Source: an uncultured Bizionia sp.
Lineage (GTDB): Bacteria; Bacteroidota; Bacteroidia; Flavobacteriales; Flavobacteriaceae
Assembly (NCBI GenBank): GCA_947496215.1
Contig: CANMCF010000008.1
Location: 111,759 to 175,758 of the forward strand
Length of the DNA stretch: 64,000 nucleotides
Reading direction: 5' to 3'
Shown here: one piece after another, positions 18,506 through 28,461 of the stretch
Numbering within the stretch: position 1 is the first letter of the stretch
Layout: each line of letters begins with the position of its first letter
Program-made: the position numbers and the translations under genes
The notes under the pieces: model-generated
Seen by the model: the letters and a program-made list of their open reading frames with translations, nothing else
Database searches by the model: none
What the model was told of the DNA's origin: nothing

Positions 18506-19265
18506 TGGTTTGTTTGGATTTCACTAAAAAGTGCTCTTTTAAAAATACCAGCATGCAATACAAGGACTTTGACGTTGAAAAACCCAATCCTTTTTTATAG
18601 ACCGCGTAATTGTATTTCAACAAATTAAACTTATTGGAAGACATGGAATTTTCCCTAACACGATAATAAGCGAGAGATTCTTGGACTCCCTTCGCTGGTT
18701 TACCAGATTTTTTTATTGCTGCCAACCATATTAACCAATCTTGACGTTTGCGTAGGTTGGGAGATGTTATCTTACCTAGGGTCCTTGCATTGTAGATTCC
18801 CGTCAAATTACCAATGTAGTTACTTTTAAGATATTTCTCATAGCTTAAAATGGGCAATGCCATTATCAACTTGTTCAATGGTTTCCCCTCTTCGTCTATT
18901 TGCTCATAACTCGTAAAGCTAACTTCACAGTTTTCTGCTTGCATAAAAGCCAATTGCTTTTCAAGTTTCTCTGGTTTCCATAAATCGTCTGCATCCAAAA
19001 AAGCTATATATTCTCCTTTTGCCTCCATTATACCCTTGTTTCTGGATATTGCCGCCCCGGAATTGGTTTCGTTGACCAGTAATCTCACATTTGGATATTC
19101 CTCCATGAAGGCTTTAACAGTTTCCACAGTCTTGTCGGTAGATTTGTCGTCAACAAGCAACAACTCCCAATTGGTATAACTTTGATTTATGACGCTATTT
19201 ATGGTTTCTGTTACGAATGCCTCAGAATTAAACATAGGTGTTATTATGGAAACCAAGCTCTTCAA
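18486..19265 (-). CDS. Glycosyltransferase family 2
   Basis: 259 residues with a GT-A fold. Nucleotide-sugar motifs are VSIITPMFNSEAFV at the start, LLVDDKSTDKT near 37 and the metal-binding AFLDADDLW near 90. No membrane anchor is evident. It lies 10 bases after the initiating transferase gene in the polysaccharide operon and probably adds an early sugar of the repeat unit. The donor and acceptor are not predictable. Confidence 0.9.
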   Translation of the reverse strand: MKSLVSIITPMFNSEAFVTETINSVINQSYTNWELLLVDDKSTDKTVETVKAFMEEYPNVRLLVNETNSGAAISRNKGIMEAKGEYIAFLDADDLWKPEKLEKQLAFMQAENCEVSFTSYEQIDEEGKPLNKLIMALPILSYEKYLKSNYIGNLTGIYNARTLGKITSPNLRKRQDWLIWLAAIKKSGKPAKGVQESLAYYRVRENSMSSNKFNLLKYNYAVYKKGLGFSTSKSLYCMLVFLKEHFLVKSKQTIILNKR

Positions 19266-19275
19266 ATTTTAAGTT

Positions 19276-20685
19276 TTAATATGCTTTGTCCTGTCCTATG
19301 AAGATATGGACTATAGTTTGAAATATAATTTTCATATCCAACAACAAAGACCAATTTTCAATATAAAAGATATCATATTTTATACGATTGATAATATCCT
19401 CATCAGATTTTATCTCTCCTCTGTATCCCTTTATCTGTGCTAATCCAGATATACCAGGTTTAACATTGTGTCTGAAAATAAAATTGTATCTGTCTATCTT
19501 CTTGGAGTAATCCTCCGTGTAGGTTAGCATATGTGGTCTAGGCCCAACCACAGACATATCTCCTTTTAGAACATTGATAAATTGTGGCAATTCATCAATA
19601 CTGGTCTTTCTTAGAAATTTTCCTATTTTGGTGACTCTTGTATCATTTTGCTTAACATAGGTTCCCTTGATTTCTCCCAAGGTCCTAAGTGACCTGAACT
19701 TATAACAATTAAACTCTTTGTAATTTATCCCATTACGTTTATGCTTATAGAACAAAGGCCCCTTGGACTCTAATTTCACCAAAACAAAAAGTATTATGGA
19801 TACCCATGACAAAATGAAGATAATAATGAACAATGAAAAAACAACATCAAAAGTTCGTTTTACCAATTTGTTGAAATCATTGTTCAAAGCTACTTCTTGA
19901 ATAGACAATACGGGCAAATAATTATAGAAATCCGTTTTGAGCCTCTTGGTAAACAATCTTTTTGTATTGGGTATGAACTTGATGTTACAATGATTGATGT
20001 TGGCATATTTCACGAAATCGTTAACCTGCTTTTCAGTCAACTCATCTATGGCACAGTAAATTTCATCTATTCCCGCATTCTCTTTCAAGTAGGTAAAACT
20101 ATCTGCAACACTACCAGTTTGTCCATTGCTTTTAGAATCGCTAAATGTTGCCAGCAAATTATATCCTAGTTCCTTTTTTTGAGTGAAGAGCGATTTCAAC
20201 TCATTTGCTCCTTCACTTTTTCCTATAATAACAACACGCCTCACGTTCCCTTGCAAATAAGAACGGTATGTCTTTAGAGTATAATAGCTCAACAATTTTA
20301 TCAAGCTGATTATAGCAAATGAACACAACAAGTACTTTAGCATTGCAAAAGCTTGAATGTTTATACTTCTAAACGCTCCTACAAAAGCCAAAAACACAAT
20401 GCTATAAACAAGCAATTGCTTCATTATCAAAGACATTACGTTAAGCAATGAAGTATAGCGATAGACCTTGTAAAAACTCATCAATGATGTCGACAATATC
20501 CACAACTCCACTGAATATATCAGGTATAAGAAATGTTTGTTGTTTAAAAAGTCATAAGAGAAGAAGTATAGGTTTTCTTCATTGAAATCAAAGAAATAAA
20601 ACGCCAGTACATTAATGACTGCAATGTCAAAAATGACAAGAAAAGGTCTTAAAAGCCACGAATACCTTCCGCGTTTATACTCCAT
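19276..20685 (-). CDS. Polyprenyl-phosphate glycosyl-1-phosphate transferase (PHPT, WcaJ/WbaP-like)
   Basis: 469 residues: four N-terminal membrane segments, a central Rossmann-like CoA-binding-type domain (VVIIGKSEGANELKSLF near 155) and a C-terminal bacterial sugar transferase domain (VKRTFDVVFSLF near 270, then RKTSIDELPQFINVLKGDMS and VGPRP). The enzyme starts repeat-unit assembly by moving a hexose-1-phosphate to undecaprenyl phosphate. It stands four bases after the UDP-glucuronate decarboxylase gene. A second, unrelated initiating enzyme of the WecA type is encoded at 26240-27217. Confidence 0.9.
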   Translation of the reverse strand: MEYKRGRYSWLLRPFLVIFDIAVINVLAFYFFDFNEENLYFFSYDFLNNKHFLYLIYSVELWILSTSLMSFYKVYRYTSLLNVMSLIMKQLLVYSIVFLAFVGAFRSINIQAFAMLKYLLCSFAIISLIKLLSYYTLKTYRSYLQGNVRRVVIIGKSEGANELKSLFTQKKELGYNLLATFSDSKSNGQTGSVADSFTYLKENAGIDEIYCAIDELTEKQVNDFVKYANINHCNIKFIPNTKRLFTKRLKTDFYNYLPVLSIQEVALNNDFNKLVKRTFDVVFSLFIIIFILSWVSIILFVLVKLESKGPLFYKHKRNGINYKEFNCYKFRSLRTLGEIKGTYVKQNDTRVTKIGKFLRKTSIDELPQFINVLKGDMSVVGPRPHMLTYTEDYSKKIDRYNFIFRHNVKPGISGLAQIKGYRGEIKSDEDIINRIKYDIFYIENWSLLLDMKIIFQTIVHIFIGQDKAY

Positions 20686-20688
20686 AAA

Positions 20689-21684
20689 CTATTTGTTGTT
20701 ATAACTTGAAAAATCTTTATGCTCACTTTTATATAATTCTTCTTCGCTTAAATTCTTAAAGTAGTCAAAGGTTATACGCATACCTTCTGCTCTACCTACC
20801 TTTGGCTCCCAATTTAATAGCTTTTTAGCTAGGGAAATATCGGGCTGTCTTTGCATAGGGTCATCTACTGGCAAATCTTTATATATGACTTTTTGAGACG
20901 TTCCTGTTAGTTTTATGATTTCCTCTGCGAAATCCTTTATTGTAATCTCATGAGGGTTACCAATGTTCACTGGACTTGAATAATTGCTTAACAGCAACCT
21001 ATATATCCCCTCCACCTGGTCATCTACATAACAGAATGAGCGCGTTTGTGATCCATCTCCAAAAACAGTCAAGTCCTCCCCTCTAAGTGCCTGTCCCATA
21101 AATGCAGGAATAACTCTTCCATCATTGAGTCGCATCCTTGGTCCATAGGTGTTAAATATCCTTACTATCCTTGTTTCCAATCCATGAAATCTATGATAGG
21201 CCATAGTTATGGACTCTTGAAATCGCTTGGCTTCATCATAAACTCCTCTAGGACCAATTGTATTTACATTTCCATAGTATTCTTCTGTTTGTGGATGAAC
21301 CAATGGATCTCCATACACTTCCGAGGTCGATGCAATTAACAACCTTGCTTTTTTGGCCTTTGCCACACCCAATAGATTATGAGTGCCCAATGAGCCCACT
21401 TTCAATGTTTGAATAGGTATTTTAAGATAATCTATTGGACTAGCTGGGGATGCAAAATGCAATATGTAGTCCAAATCTCCTTCTATCTCTATAAATTCCG
21501 TGACATCATGTTCAAGAAAACTGAACCTTGAGTTACCTGAAAGGTGTTTTATGTTTTTCTTGTCTCCAGTTATAAAGTTATCCATTCCGATGACATTATA
21601 TCCTTCTCCAATAAAACGATCGCATAAATGCGAGCCTAAAAACCCAGCTGCCCCAGTAATTAATACCTTTTTATTGTTCATCAT
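20689..21684 (-). CDS. UDP-glucuronic acid decarboxylase (UDP-xylose synthase)
   Basis: 331 residues, an SDR with [10 protein letters not shown] near residue 11 and catalytic YDEAK near 148. The segments [14 protein letters not shown] and [15 protein letters not shown] are typical of UXS. It would convert UDP-GlcA made by the adjacent dehydrogenase to UDP-xylose. The ATG overlaps the end of the ugd gene by four bases, so the two are coupled. UDP-GlcA 4-epimerase is an alternative, but the length and motifs favour UXS. Confidence 0.88.
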   Translation of the reverse strand: MMNNKKVLITGAAGFLGSHLCDRFIGEGYNVIGMDNFITGDKKNIKHLSGNSRFSFLEHDVTEFIEIEGDLDYILHFASPASPIDYLKIPIQTLKVGSLGTHNLLGVAKAKKARLLIASTSEVYGDPLVHPQTEEYYGNVNTIGPRGVYDEAKRFQESITMAYHRFHGLETRIVRIFNTYGPRMRLNDGRVIPAFMGQALRGEDLTVFGDGSQTRSFCYVDDQVEGIYRLLLSNYSSPVNIGNPHEITIKDFAEEIIKLTGTSQKVIYKDLPVDDPMQRQPDISLAKKLLNWEPKVGRAEGMRITFDYFKNLSEEELYKSEHKDFSSYNNK

Positions 21685-22979
21685 CTTCCTATTGAAACAT
21701 ATTTAAACCCTTCGTTTTCGACATCTTTGACATCGTAAAGGTTTCTTCCATCAAAAATGACATTTCCAGCCATTCGTTGTCTTATCTTATCAAAATTAGG
21801 TGTTCTAAAAATACTCCATTCCGTACAGATGACTAAAGCATCTGCTTGCTCCAAAGTATCATACATGCTATCGGCAAATTTGATTTTGCCTTTTAATTTT
21901 CGTTCCACATTTGGCATAGCTTCTGGATCAAAGGCAGTTATGCTGCAACCAGATTCCAACAAACTATCTATTATATCCAATGCTGGAGCTTCTCTAATAT
22001 CATCTGTTTCTGGTTTAAATGCCAACCCCCATACAGCTATGGTTTTCCCACTTAAATCATTATTGAAATGATCCTCTATTTTTGGTATCAACACCAGTTT
22101 TTGCTTGGCATTGATTGAAATAACGGCATCCAATATTTTAAAGTCATAATTGTTGTCTTTTCCAGACTTGTGCAATGCCTTTACATCTTTTGGGAAGCAG
22201 GACCCTCCATACCCTATGCCTGGAAACAAAAATCGTTTTCCAATACGAGAATCTGTTCCCATTCCTATCCTAACTTTATCCACATCTGCTCCAACTTTCT
22301 CGCAAAAGTTGGCGATTTCGTTCATAAACGTAATTTTTGCTGCCAAAAATGAATTTGATGCATATTTGGTGAGCTCGGCTGATTTTTCGTCCATCACAAT
22401 GATAGGATTTCCAGATCTCACATATGGCTTATATAGTTTCTCCATAAGAGCAATTGCTCTTTCACTACTTGAACCAACAACTATACGTTCTGGTTTTAAA
22501 AAATCATCTACGGCAAATCCTTCTCTTAAGAATTCTGGGTTGGATACGACATCGAAATCTATAGTTGTATTCTTCGAAATAGCTGCTTTGACTTTATCCG
22601 ATGTTCCTACTGGAACCGTACTTTTATCGACTATGACCTTATAGTCCGTTATTAGTTTTCCTATATCGTCTGCAACACCCAATATATATTTTAAATCGGC
22701 AGAACCATCTTCATCTTCTGGAGTTGGCAATGCCAAGAAAATGATATCTCCATGACTTAATCCTTCTTCTAGATTTGTCGAAAACCTCAATCGATTTGCC
22801 TTAATGTTCCTTTCAAACAACACATCCAAATGCGGTTCATATATTGGCACTTCTCCCTGCTGCATTTGCTTTACCTTGTTTTCGTCAATATCTATACAAA
22901 GAACATCGTTTCCCGTTTCTGCCAAACATGTGCCTGTTACCAAACCTACATATCCTGTCCCTACTACTGTTATTTTCAT
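21681..22979 (-). CDS. ugd: UDP-glucose 6-dehydrogenase
   Basis: 432 residues. The NAD-binding motif [15 protein letters not shown] lies at the N-terminus, the catalytic cysteine is in [11 protein letters not shown] near residue 258, and the UDP-binding C-terminal domain contains [18 protein letters not shown]. It oxidises UDP-glucose to UDP-glucuronate, feeding the decarboxylase encoded next. It is one of three nucleotide-sugar dehydrogenases in the locus. Confidence 0.94.
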   Translation of the reverse strand: MKITVVGTGYVGLVTGTCLAETGNDVLCIDIDENKVKQMQQGEVPIYEPHLDVLFERNIKANRLRFSTNLEEGLSHGDIIFLALPTPEDEDGSADLKYILGVADDIGKLITDYKVIVDKSTVPVGTSDKVKAAISKNTTIDFDVVSNPEFLREGFAVDDFLKPERIVVGSSSERAIALMEKLYKPYVRSGNPIIVMDEKSAELTKYASNSFLAAKITFMNEIANFCEKVGADVDKVRIGMGTDSRIGKRFLFPGIGYGGSCFPKDVKALHKSGKDNNYDFKILDAVISINAKQKLVLIPKIEDHFNNDLSGKTIAVWGLAFKPETDDIREAPALDIIDSLLESGCSITAFDPEAMPNVERKLKGKIKFADSMYDTLEQADALVICTEWSIFRTPNFDKIRQRMAGNVIFDGRNLYDVKDVENEGFKYVSIGR

Positions 22980-23058
22980 TTATTCCAACTATTAATCATT
23001 CCTTGTTAAAAAGCATATGTGACATCATTTCATAGGATTACACCAAAGAACGATGAAT

Positions 23059-25020
23059 TTATACTATCTTTTTATCTAAAGTCTCAAAATCTGAATTCAT
23101 ACTTAAAAATTCTGGGACTATTCCTTTCATTTTCTTCACGATAAGGTTTTTATCTCCTTCTTTCGCTATTTCTATCAAATCTAAAATCCCTTCACTTATG
23201 AAGTCATACTCATAGGTTTCGATTTTAGCTATCATTATCTTATCATTATACGTTGGTAGTGTTTTTGATTTCTCGTTTAACAATTCTTCGTATAACTTTT
23301 CACCTGGCCTTAACCCTATCACTTTAATGTCTATGTCTTTATATGGTACAAATCCTGCTAATCTTATAATTTTCTTAGCCAAATCAATAATTTTAACGGC
23401 CTCCCCCATATCAAAAATGAATATTTCTCCTCCATTTCCCATTGCCCCAGCTTCTATGACCAATTGACAAGCTTCTGGAATGGTCATAAAATATCTTATG
23501 ATATCCGGATGCGTTATGGTAAGTGGCCCTCCTTCCTCTATTTGTTTTTTAAACAATGGAACAACAGATCCATTGGATCCCAACACATTTCCAAATCTTG
23601 TTGTTACAAAATTGGTGTTTGATTTTGTTTTGCTCTTTACTTTCTCCTGAAGTGCTTGTACGTAAATCTCCGCAATACGCTTAGAAGCCCCCATAACATT
23701 ACTTGGGTTTACAGCTTTATCCGTAGATACCATTACAAACTTTTCTGCATTGTATTTACACGATAGGTCTGCAATGTTCTTAGTTCCAAGTATGTTTGCA
23801 AAAACAGCTTCCGATGGATAGTTTTCCATTAATGGTACGTGTTTGTAGGCCGCTGCATGGTAAATCACATTGGGTTTGTATTTACTAAAAACCTCGTCAA
23901 TGATTTTTATGTTTCTAACATCTGCTATGATTGCCTCGAAAGCCAGATGAGGGAAATTATGTTTTATCTCCAATTGTATTTGATACAATGGTGATTCAGC
24001 CTGATCCAGAATAATGAGTTTACTTGGCCTATAGCTAGCCACTTGCCTGACAATCTCACTTCCAATAGACCCTGCCCCTCCAGTAACCAAAATACATTTG
24101 TTATATATTTCTTTAGCTACAAGTTTATTATCCAACCGTATTGGCTCTCTTTCCAAAATATCCTCGATTTGGATATTTTGAATTTGATTTGAAAGGTTCG
24201 TATTGTTTTCAATATCGGAAATCAAAGGAGCTCTGAAAACTTTGAAGTTATGCTCCAAACAATTATCCACTATCTCTATGCTTTGTTCTTTGGTTAACTC
24301 ACTATCTACCAATATCAATGCCTGAGCTCTATAGATTCTCAACAAAACTGCGGCCTTTCTATTTAGATGAATAATAGGCAATCCCAATATCTCCTTACTT
24401 CTATTCTTATCCTCTTTGTCGATAAAACCAATTACCTTGTATCTGGTTGGTTTCTCCGATCGCAATGCACTGGCTATTGCTATGGCATTTTCATCTGTAC
24501 CGTAAACCAAGACATTTAATTGGGATTCGGCGTAACGATAACTGAAATAGACTTCAAAAACCTGTTTTACCATCACTCTAAACAAGAACAAACCACAAAA
24601 GGATATTATGGAATACACCAGTAATTCCGGTACCAAAAGAAGAGTTTCTCCCGTAATTAATAGATATATGTAATGAATTCCCAAGACTGCCACCAATGTT
24701 GAAGCAGAGGCAAGGAAAAATTTCACAGCATCTATAAATGTTGAATGTCTAATTAATCCTGCATAGGTTCTGAATAAAATAAAAAACAGAATATTGACCA
24801 AAATAACTATAAACTCCTGACTTGTTGGAAAAAAAGAGATGTAGTTAATCTTCTGTAAGTTACTCACTATAACCTTAGTGATAACAATTGCCAATAAAAG
24901 AATTGTAGAATCAAAACATAAAATAGCCCAGCGCGGTAAATAACCTATATTTTTAAAATCTATCTTTTTCCGACTAGATTCCAATACTTGTCTTAAAGCT
25001 TGTTTTGTTTTTTTGAGCAT
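23059..25020 (-). CDS. Membrane-bound nucleotide-sugar 4,6-dehydratase (WbpM/CapD/FlaA1 group)
   Basis: 653 residues: four N-terminal membrane segments (about 30-130), a first Rossmann domain (VLVYGTDENAIAIASALRS) and a C-terminal SDR dehydratase (VTGGAGSIGSEI near 305, VSTDKAVNPSNVMGASKR near 430 with Met replacing the usual Tyr, as in this group). It makes UDP-4-keto-6-deoxy-GlcNAc from UDP-GlcNAc. The aminotransferase at 25102-26238 would then form the 4-amino sugar, as in the bacillosamine or QuiNAc4N routes. It lies 81 bases downstream of that gene in the same operon. Confidence 0.9.
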   Translation of the reverse strand: MLKKTKQALRQVLESSRKKIDFKNIGYLPRWAILCFDSTILLLAIVITKVIVSNLQKINYISFFPTSQEFIVILVNILFFILFRTYAGLIRHSTFIDAVKFFLASASTLVAVLGIHYIYLLITGETLLLVPELLVYSIISFCGLFLFRVMVKQVFEVYFSYRYAESQLNVLVYGTDENAIAIASALRSEKPTRYKVIGFIDKEDKNRSKEILGLPIIHLNRKAAVLLRIYRAQALILVDSELTKEQSIEIVDNCLEHNFKVFRAPLISDIENNTNLSNQIQNIQIEDILEREPIRLDNKLVAKEIYNKCILVTGGAGSIGSEIVRQVASYRPSKLIILDQAESPLYQIQLEIKHNFPHLAFEAIIADVRNIKIIDEVFSKYKPNVIYHAAAYKHVPLMENYPSEAVFANILGTKNIADLSCKYNAEKFVMVSTDKAVNPSNVMGASKRIAEIYVQALQEKVKSKTKSNTNFVTTRFGNVLGSNGSVVPLFKKQIEEGGPLTITHPDIIRYFMTIPEACQLVIEAGAMGNGGEIFIFDMGEAVKIIDLAKKIIRLAGFVPYKDIDIKVIGLRPGEKLYEELLNEKSKTLPTYNDKIMIAKIETYEYDFISEGILDLIEIAKEGDKNLIVKKMKGIVPEFLSMNSDFETLDKKIV

Positions 25021-25101
25021 TTGGGTAATAACTTATAGACAGCAAATATCTTAATTATAATTACAATATAGAAATATAACCATAGATTACATTGATAAAG
25101 C

Positions 25102-26238
25102 CTAAAAATGCTGTATAAATGTCATAATAACCGACTTTATTCTAGTAAAGTCTTCTTCGGTTAGATTTGAGCTACTTGGCAGACACAACCCTGTCTTAAA
25201 TAGTTTCTCAGAGACGTTCTCTCCATAGTATGGATAGTCTTTAAAAACTGGCTGCAAATGCATTGGTTTCCATAGTGGTCTTGTTTCTATATTCTCTTTT
25301 TCCAGCGCCACCCTAAACTCTTCGGTTGTAAACTTCGCAGATTCATCAATGACAATGCAACTTAACCAAAAATTAGAATAATAATCCCCATTGGGTTCGA
25401 CCATTACCCTTATGCTTTTTACATCTTTGAAGACCGTTTTGTAAAAGACATTCACTTTTCGTCTTAAAAGCACGTACTTATCCAAAACTTGCATCTGACC
25501 ACGACCAATACCAGCACTTATGTTATTCATCCTGTAATTATAGCCTATTTCCGAATGTTCATAATGCGGCGCTTTATCTCTTGCTTGAGTTGCGTAGAAA
25601 ACAGTCTTTTCCTTCTTATCCTTAGACTTACAAATCAAGGCACCACCCCCTGAAGTAGTTATAATTTTATTACCGTTAAATGAAAGTATTGAATATGTAC
25701 CAAACGTACCACATTTTATGCCTCTATATTTAGAACCCAAAGCCTCAGCGGCATCCTCTACTATGGGAATGTTGTATTTCTCTGCAACACCCATAATAGC
25801 ATTCATTTTGGCTGGCATACCAAACAAATGGACAATAACTATTGCTTTAGGCCTTTTCCCTTTGGATATCCTGTCTATAATAGCTTCCTCCAAGTGTATT
25901 GGGCATATATTCCATGTGTCTTCCTCGCTGTCTACAAAAACAGGTGTGGCACCTTGATAAATTATTGGATTTGCTGTAGCAGAAAATGTAAAGGATTGAC
26001 ATAAAACCTCATCTTGATAACCAATCCCCAATTGAACCAGAGCCATATGAATTGCAGCTGTTCCAGAAGATAAACAAGCCACATGTGAATCCTGCTGTAA
26101 ATAGCCTTCCAATTTTTTTTCAAAAGACATTAGATTCTCACCAAAATTTGAAACTTCGTTTCTAAGTATAGCACTTTCAATGTAATTTAATTCATTTTCT
26201 CCCAAATGAGGCGAAGAAAGAGCTATATGTGACTTCAT
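25102..26238 (-). CDS. PLP-dependent sugar aminotransferase (DegT/DnrJ/EryC1/StrS)
   Basis: 378 residues. The PLP lysine is in SFNGNKIITTSGGGAL near residue 190, the cofactor aspartate in IVEDAAEALG near 161, and GYNYRMNNISAGIGRGQ is present near 230. The family transfers an amino group from glutamate to a keto-sugar nucleotide. With the WbpM-type dehydratase it should yield UDP-4-amino-4,6-dideoxy-GlcNAc, as PglE does. No PglD-type acetyltransferase is adjacent, but a hexapeptide acyltransferase is encoded at 35869-36381. Confidence 0.9.
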   Translation of the reverse strand: MKSHIALSSPHLGENELNYIESAILRNEVSNFGENLMSFEKKLEGYLQQDSHVACLSSGTAAIHMALVQLGIGYQDEVLCQSFTFSATANPIIYQGATPVFVDSEEDTWNICPIHLEEAIIDRISKGKRPKAIVIVHLFGMPAKMNAIMGVAEKYNIPIVEDAAEALGSKYRGIKCGTFGTYSILSFNGNKIITTSGGGALICKSKDKKEKTVFYATQARDKAPHYEHSEIGYNYRMNNISAGIGRGQMQVLDKYVLLRRKVNVFYKTVFKDVKSIRVMVEPNGDYYSNFWLSCIVIDESAKFTTEEFRVALEKENIETRPLWKPMHLQPVFKDYPYYGENVSEKLFKTGLCLPSSSNLTEEDFTRIKSVIMTFIQHF

Positions 26239-26239
26239 A

Positions 26240-27217
26240 TTATTTTTTTAATTTTTCGATAGACTTTATTTTAACAAGCAAATAAACAATTGAAAACATT
26301 GCAAATACAAGCCCTAAGACCAATATTGCATTTATTTCATATGACAAACACATTATCAATGTCATATTAATCATCAATTGCGAAAGAAAATAACCTGTAG
26401 ATACTTTTAGGTGTGAAATCTTGAAATCGTTAGCCATAATTTGATAAAGGTGTCTCTTATGCGCTTCAAATATATTTTCTTTTCTTAATATACGTTCAAA
26501 AATAGTCCACCCTCCATCTATTAAATAAACAGACAGTATTAAAAACACCATTGGATTCTCACTCTCCAAATACAATTTTATTACCAAAAACAATATTGAA
26601 AAGCCAATTGAAATACTTCCAATATCACCAGCAAAACAAACAGCTTTCGTTCTAAAGTTAAAAAACCCAAAAACGACCATAGCCATAATTAAAACAATCA
26701 ATAAATTGGAATTGACAAAAGGGATGTGAAACTCATTTATATACAGAAAGGTAGCAAATGTTATTAAAGCATTCAAAAAAGTTATCCCATTAATTCCATC
26801 CATGAAATTATAGATGTTGAGAAAGCCTAATGAGAATATGTACGCAAATAATATGATGACCACAGAAATAAAAGAATTAAACTGTATTAGATCCAAGCCG
26901 TAAAACAATAGAGAGAAAGCTATTAGGTGGACTGCTATTCTAAGTTTGGATGACAGTGTTATCAAATCATCAATAAAACTAACGATTGAAACGAGTACAA
27001 TGCCTGTGAAAAAACACAAGAATGTTTCGTCCGTTTGATAGAATATCGCATATAGTATAATTGAAAACAATATGATGATGCCTCCTCCTCTTATTGTTGG
27101 AACAGAATGTGCACTTCTATGATTAGGGTTATCCTTAATGTTTTTGGAGCGTGCTATTTTAATGTAAGCTATCTCTATAATAAATAGAGTGACAAAAATA
27201 ATTATATGAGAAAGCAT
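26240..27217 (-). CDS. WecA/WbpL-type polyprenyl-phosphate sugar-1-phosphate transferase
   Basis: 325 residues with ten or so membrane segments. Family motifs are NHRSAHSVPTIRGGG near residue 31, LGFLNIYNFMDGINGI near 130 and FAGDIGSISIGF near 195, with HKRHLYQI near 254. It attaches a HexNAc-1-phosphate (GlcNAc, FucNAc or the 4-amino sugar) to undecaprenyl phosphate. Its place between the FucNAc genes and the aminotransferase suggests one of those sugars starts the repeat unit. It ends one base before the aminotransferase start. Confidence 0.9.
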   Translation of the reverse strand: MLSHIIIFVTLFIIEIAYIKIARSKNIKDNPNHRSAHSVPTIRGGGIIILFSIILYAIFYQTDETFLCFFTGIVLVSIVSFIDDLITLSSKLRIAVHLIAFSLLFYGLDLIQFNSFISVVIILFAYIFSLGFLNIYNFMDGINGITFLNALITFATFLYINEFHIPFVNSNLLIVLIMAMVVFGFFNFRTKAVCFAGDIGSISIGFSILFLVIKLYLESENPMVFLILSVYLIDGGWTIFERILRKENIFEAHKRHLYQIMANDFKISHLKVSTGYFLSQLMINMTLIMCLSYEINAILVLGLVFAMFSIVYLLVKIKSIEKLKK

Positions 27218-27251
27218 TTAGATCAAGTATTAGATTATATTGGTTTTCTTG

Positions 27252-28460
27252 TTAATTATAAGCTTGAAAAAGGTTTTCTAAGTTAGAAAACAATTTCTCC
27301 TTAGAAAAATTCCCTTGATAGTATTTTAATGCATTGCTTTCCATTTCGTTTCTTTCCTTTTCTGATGAATATAATAGTTTTATCGCTTTTTCAGAAAGTG
27401 ATGATGAATCTTCTGCAGCTACGGCATACCCACATTTAGATTCGTTAATTAAATCTTTGCCTTCTCCATTTATCATTCCTAAAATCATTTTCCCAGAAGC
27501 CATGTAGGCTTGAACTTTGGCAGGAACTGTGATTCCAAAAACTGGTGTATCTTTCAAAGACACCAACATTGCATCTGCCTTTTTAAAAAAATGAGGCATT
27601 GTTTCCAATGGGTATCTCCCTAAAGGGTAAACTTTGGTCAGATTTCGTTCTTTTACTTCCTTCTTTAGCCAATTTAACTTGCGCCCATCTCCTACAACAA
27701 TCCAATTTATAGTTTCTTCCTTTGTTTTTTCGGCTGCATCTAAAATAGCTTCAAATCCTTGTGATTCACCTACATTACCTGCAAACATAACATTAAATCC
27801 TTCAGGGAGTTCTGGAATTTGAATGCTAGTCTCTTTTACATTAACAAAAACATCTTCTGCCCAGTTAGGGAAATATTGGATGTTTTTGTTTTTATCCTCA
27901 CATTTATTCTGAATACTTTTTTTAAATGATTTTGAACTCACCAAAATCACATCGGATTTTGCATATATTTTTCTTACCAATTTTTCTATAAAATCAATAA
28001 CTCTACCTTTTTTCAAACTAGTAGTTGCTATTACACTTTCCGGCCACAAATCCAAAACCCATAAAACCATAGGTATTTTTTGTTTTTTCTTTACCCACAA
28101 CCCCGGTAAAGCCATTGTTGCTGGGGACAATTGCTGAACAAAGATTATGTCATATTTATCTTTAACCCTAAATAATACAGTAAAGTATGAAAAAAAGATA
28201 AAAGACAAATAATTTAAGGCCAAGGGGATTGCTTTTCCACTTTTTCTAGGGAAAAGTGGAGATCTAAGTATCTTTACTCCTTTTATGGTTTCTTCTTTTT
28301 TTCCAAAAAAGCTATAACCTTCATAGAAATCGCCTTTAGGATAATTTGGTTTTCCTGTTAAAACAGTTACATCATAGCCTTTTTTAGCGAAATCAAAAAC
28401 AATTTCATTTCCCTTAAAAACCTCAGGATAAAAATATTGTGATATAAAAAGTACTTTCAT
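27252..28460 (-). CDS. Glycosyltransferase family 4, WbuB-like
   Basis: 402 residues from the ATG at 28460; an upstream in-frame ATG lies inside the preceding gene. GT-B fold: MKVLFISQYFYPE at the start, MFAGNVGESQGFEAILDAA near 220 and FGITVPAKVQAYMASGKMI near 315. It follows the UDP-L-FucNAc genes in the same order as wbuB follows fnlABC in enterobacterial O-antigen loci, so L-FucNAc is the likely donor sugar. That assignment is by gene order. Confidence 0.85.
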   Translation of the reverse strand: MKVLFISQYFYPEVFKGNEIVFDFAKKGYDVTVLTGKPNYPKGDFYEGYSFFGKKEETIKGVKILRSPLFPRKSGKAIPLALNYLSFIFFSYFTVLFRVKDKYDIIFVQQLSPATMALPGLWVKKKQKIPMVLWVLDLWPESVIATTSLKKGRVIDFIEKLVRKIYAKSDVILVSSKSFKKSIQNKCEDKNKNIQYFPNWAEDVFVNVKETSIQIPELPEGFNVMFAGNVGESQGFEAILDAAEKTKEETINWIVVGDGRKLNWLKKEVKERNLTKVYPLGRYPLETMPHFFKKADAMLVSLKDTPVFGITVPAKVQAYMASGKMILGMINGEGKDLINESKCGYAVAAEDSSSLSEKAIKLLYSSEKERNEMESNALKYYQGNFSKEKLFSNLENLFQAYN

Positions 28461-28461
28461 C

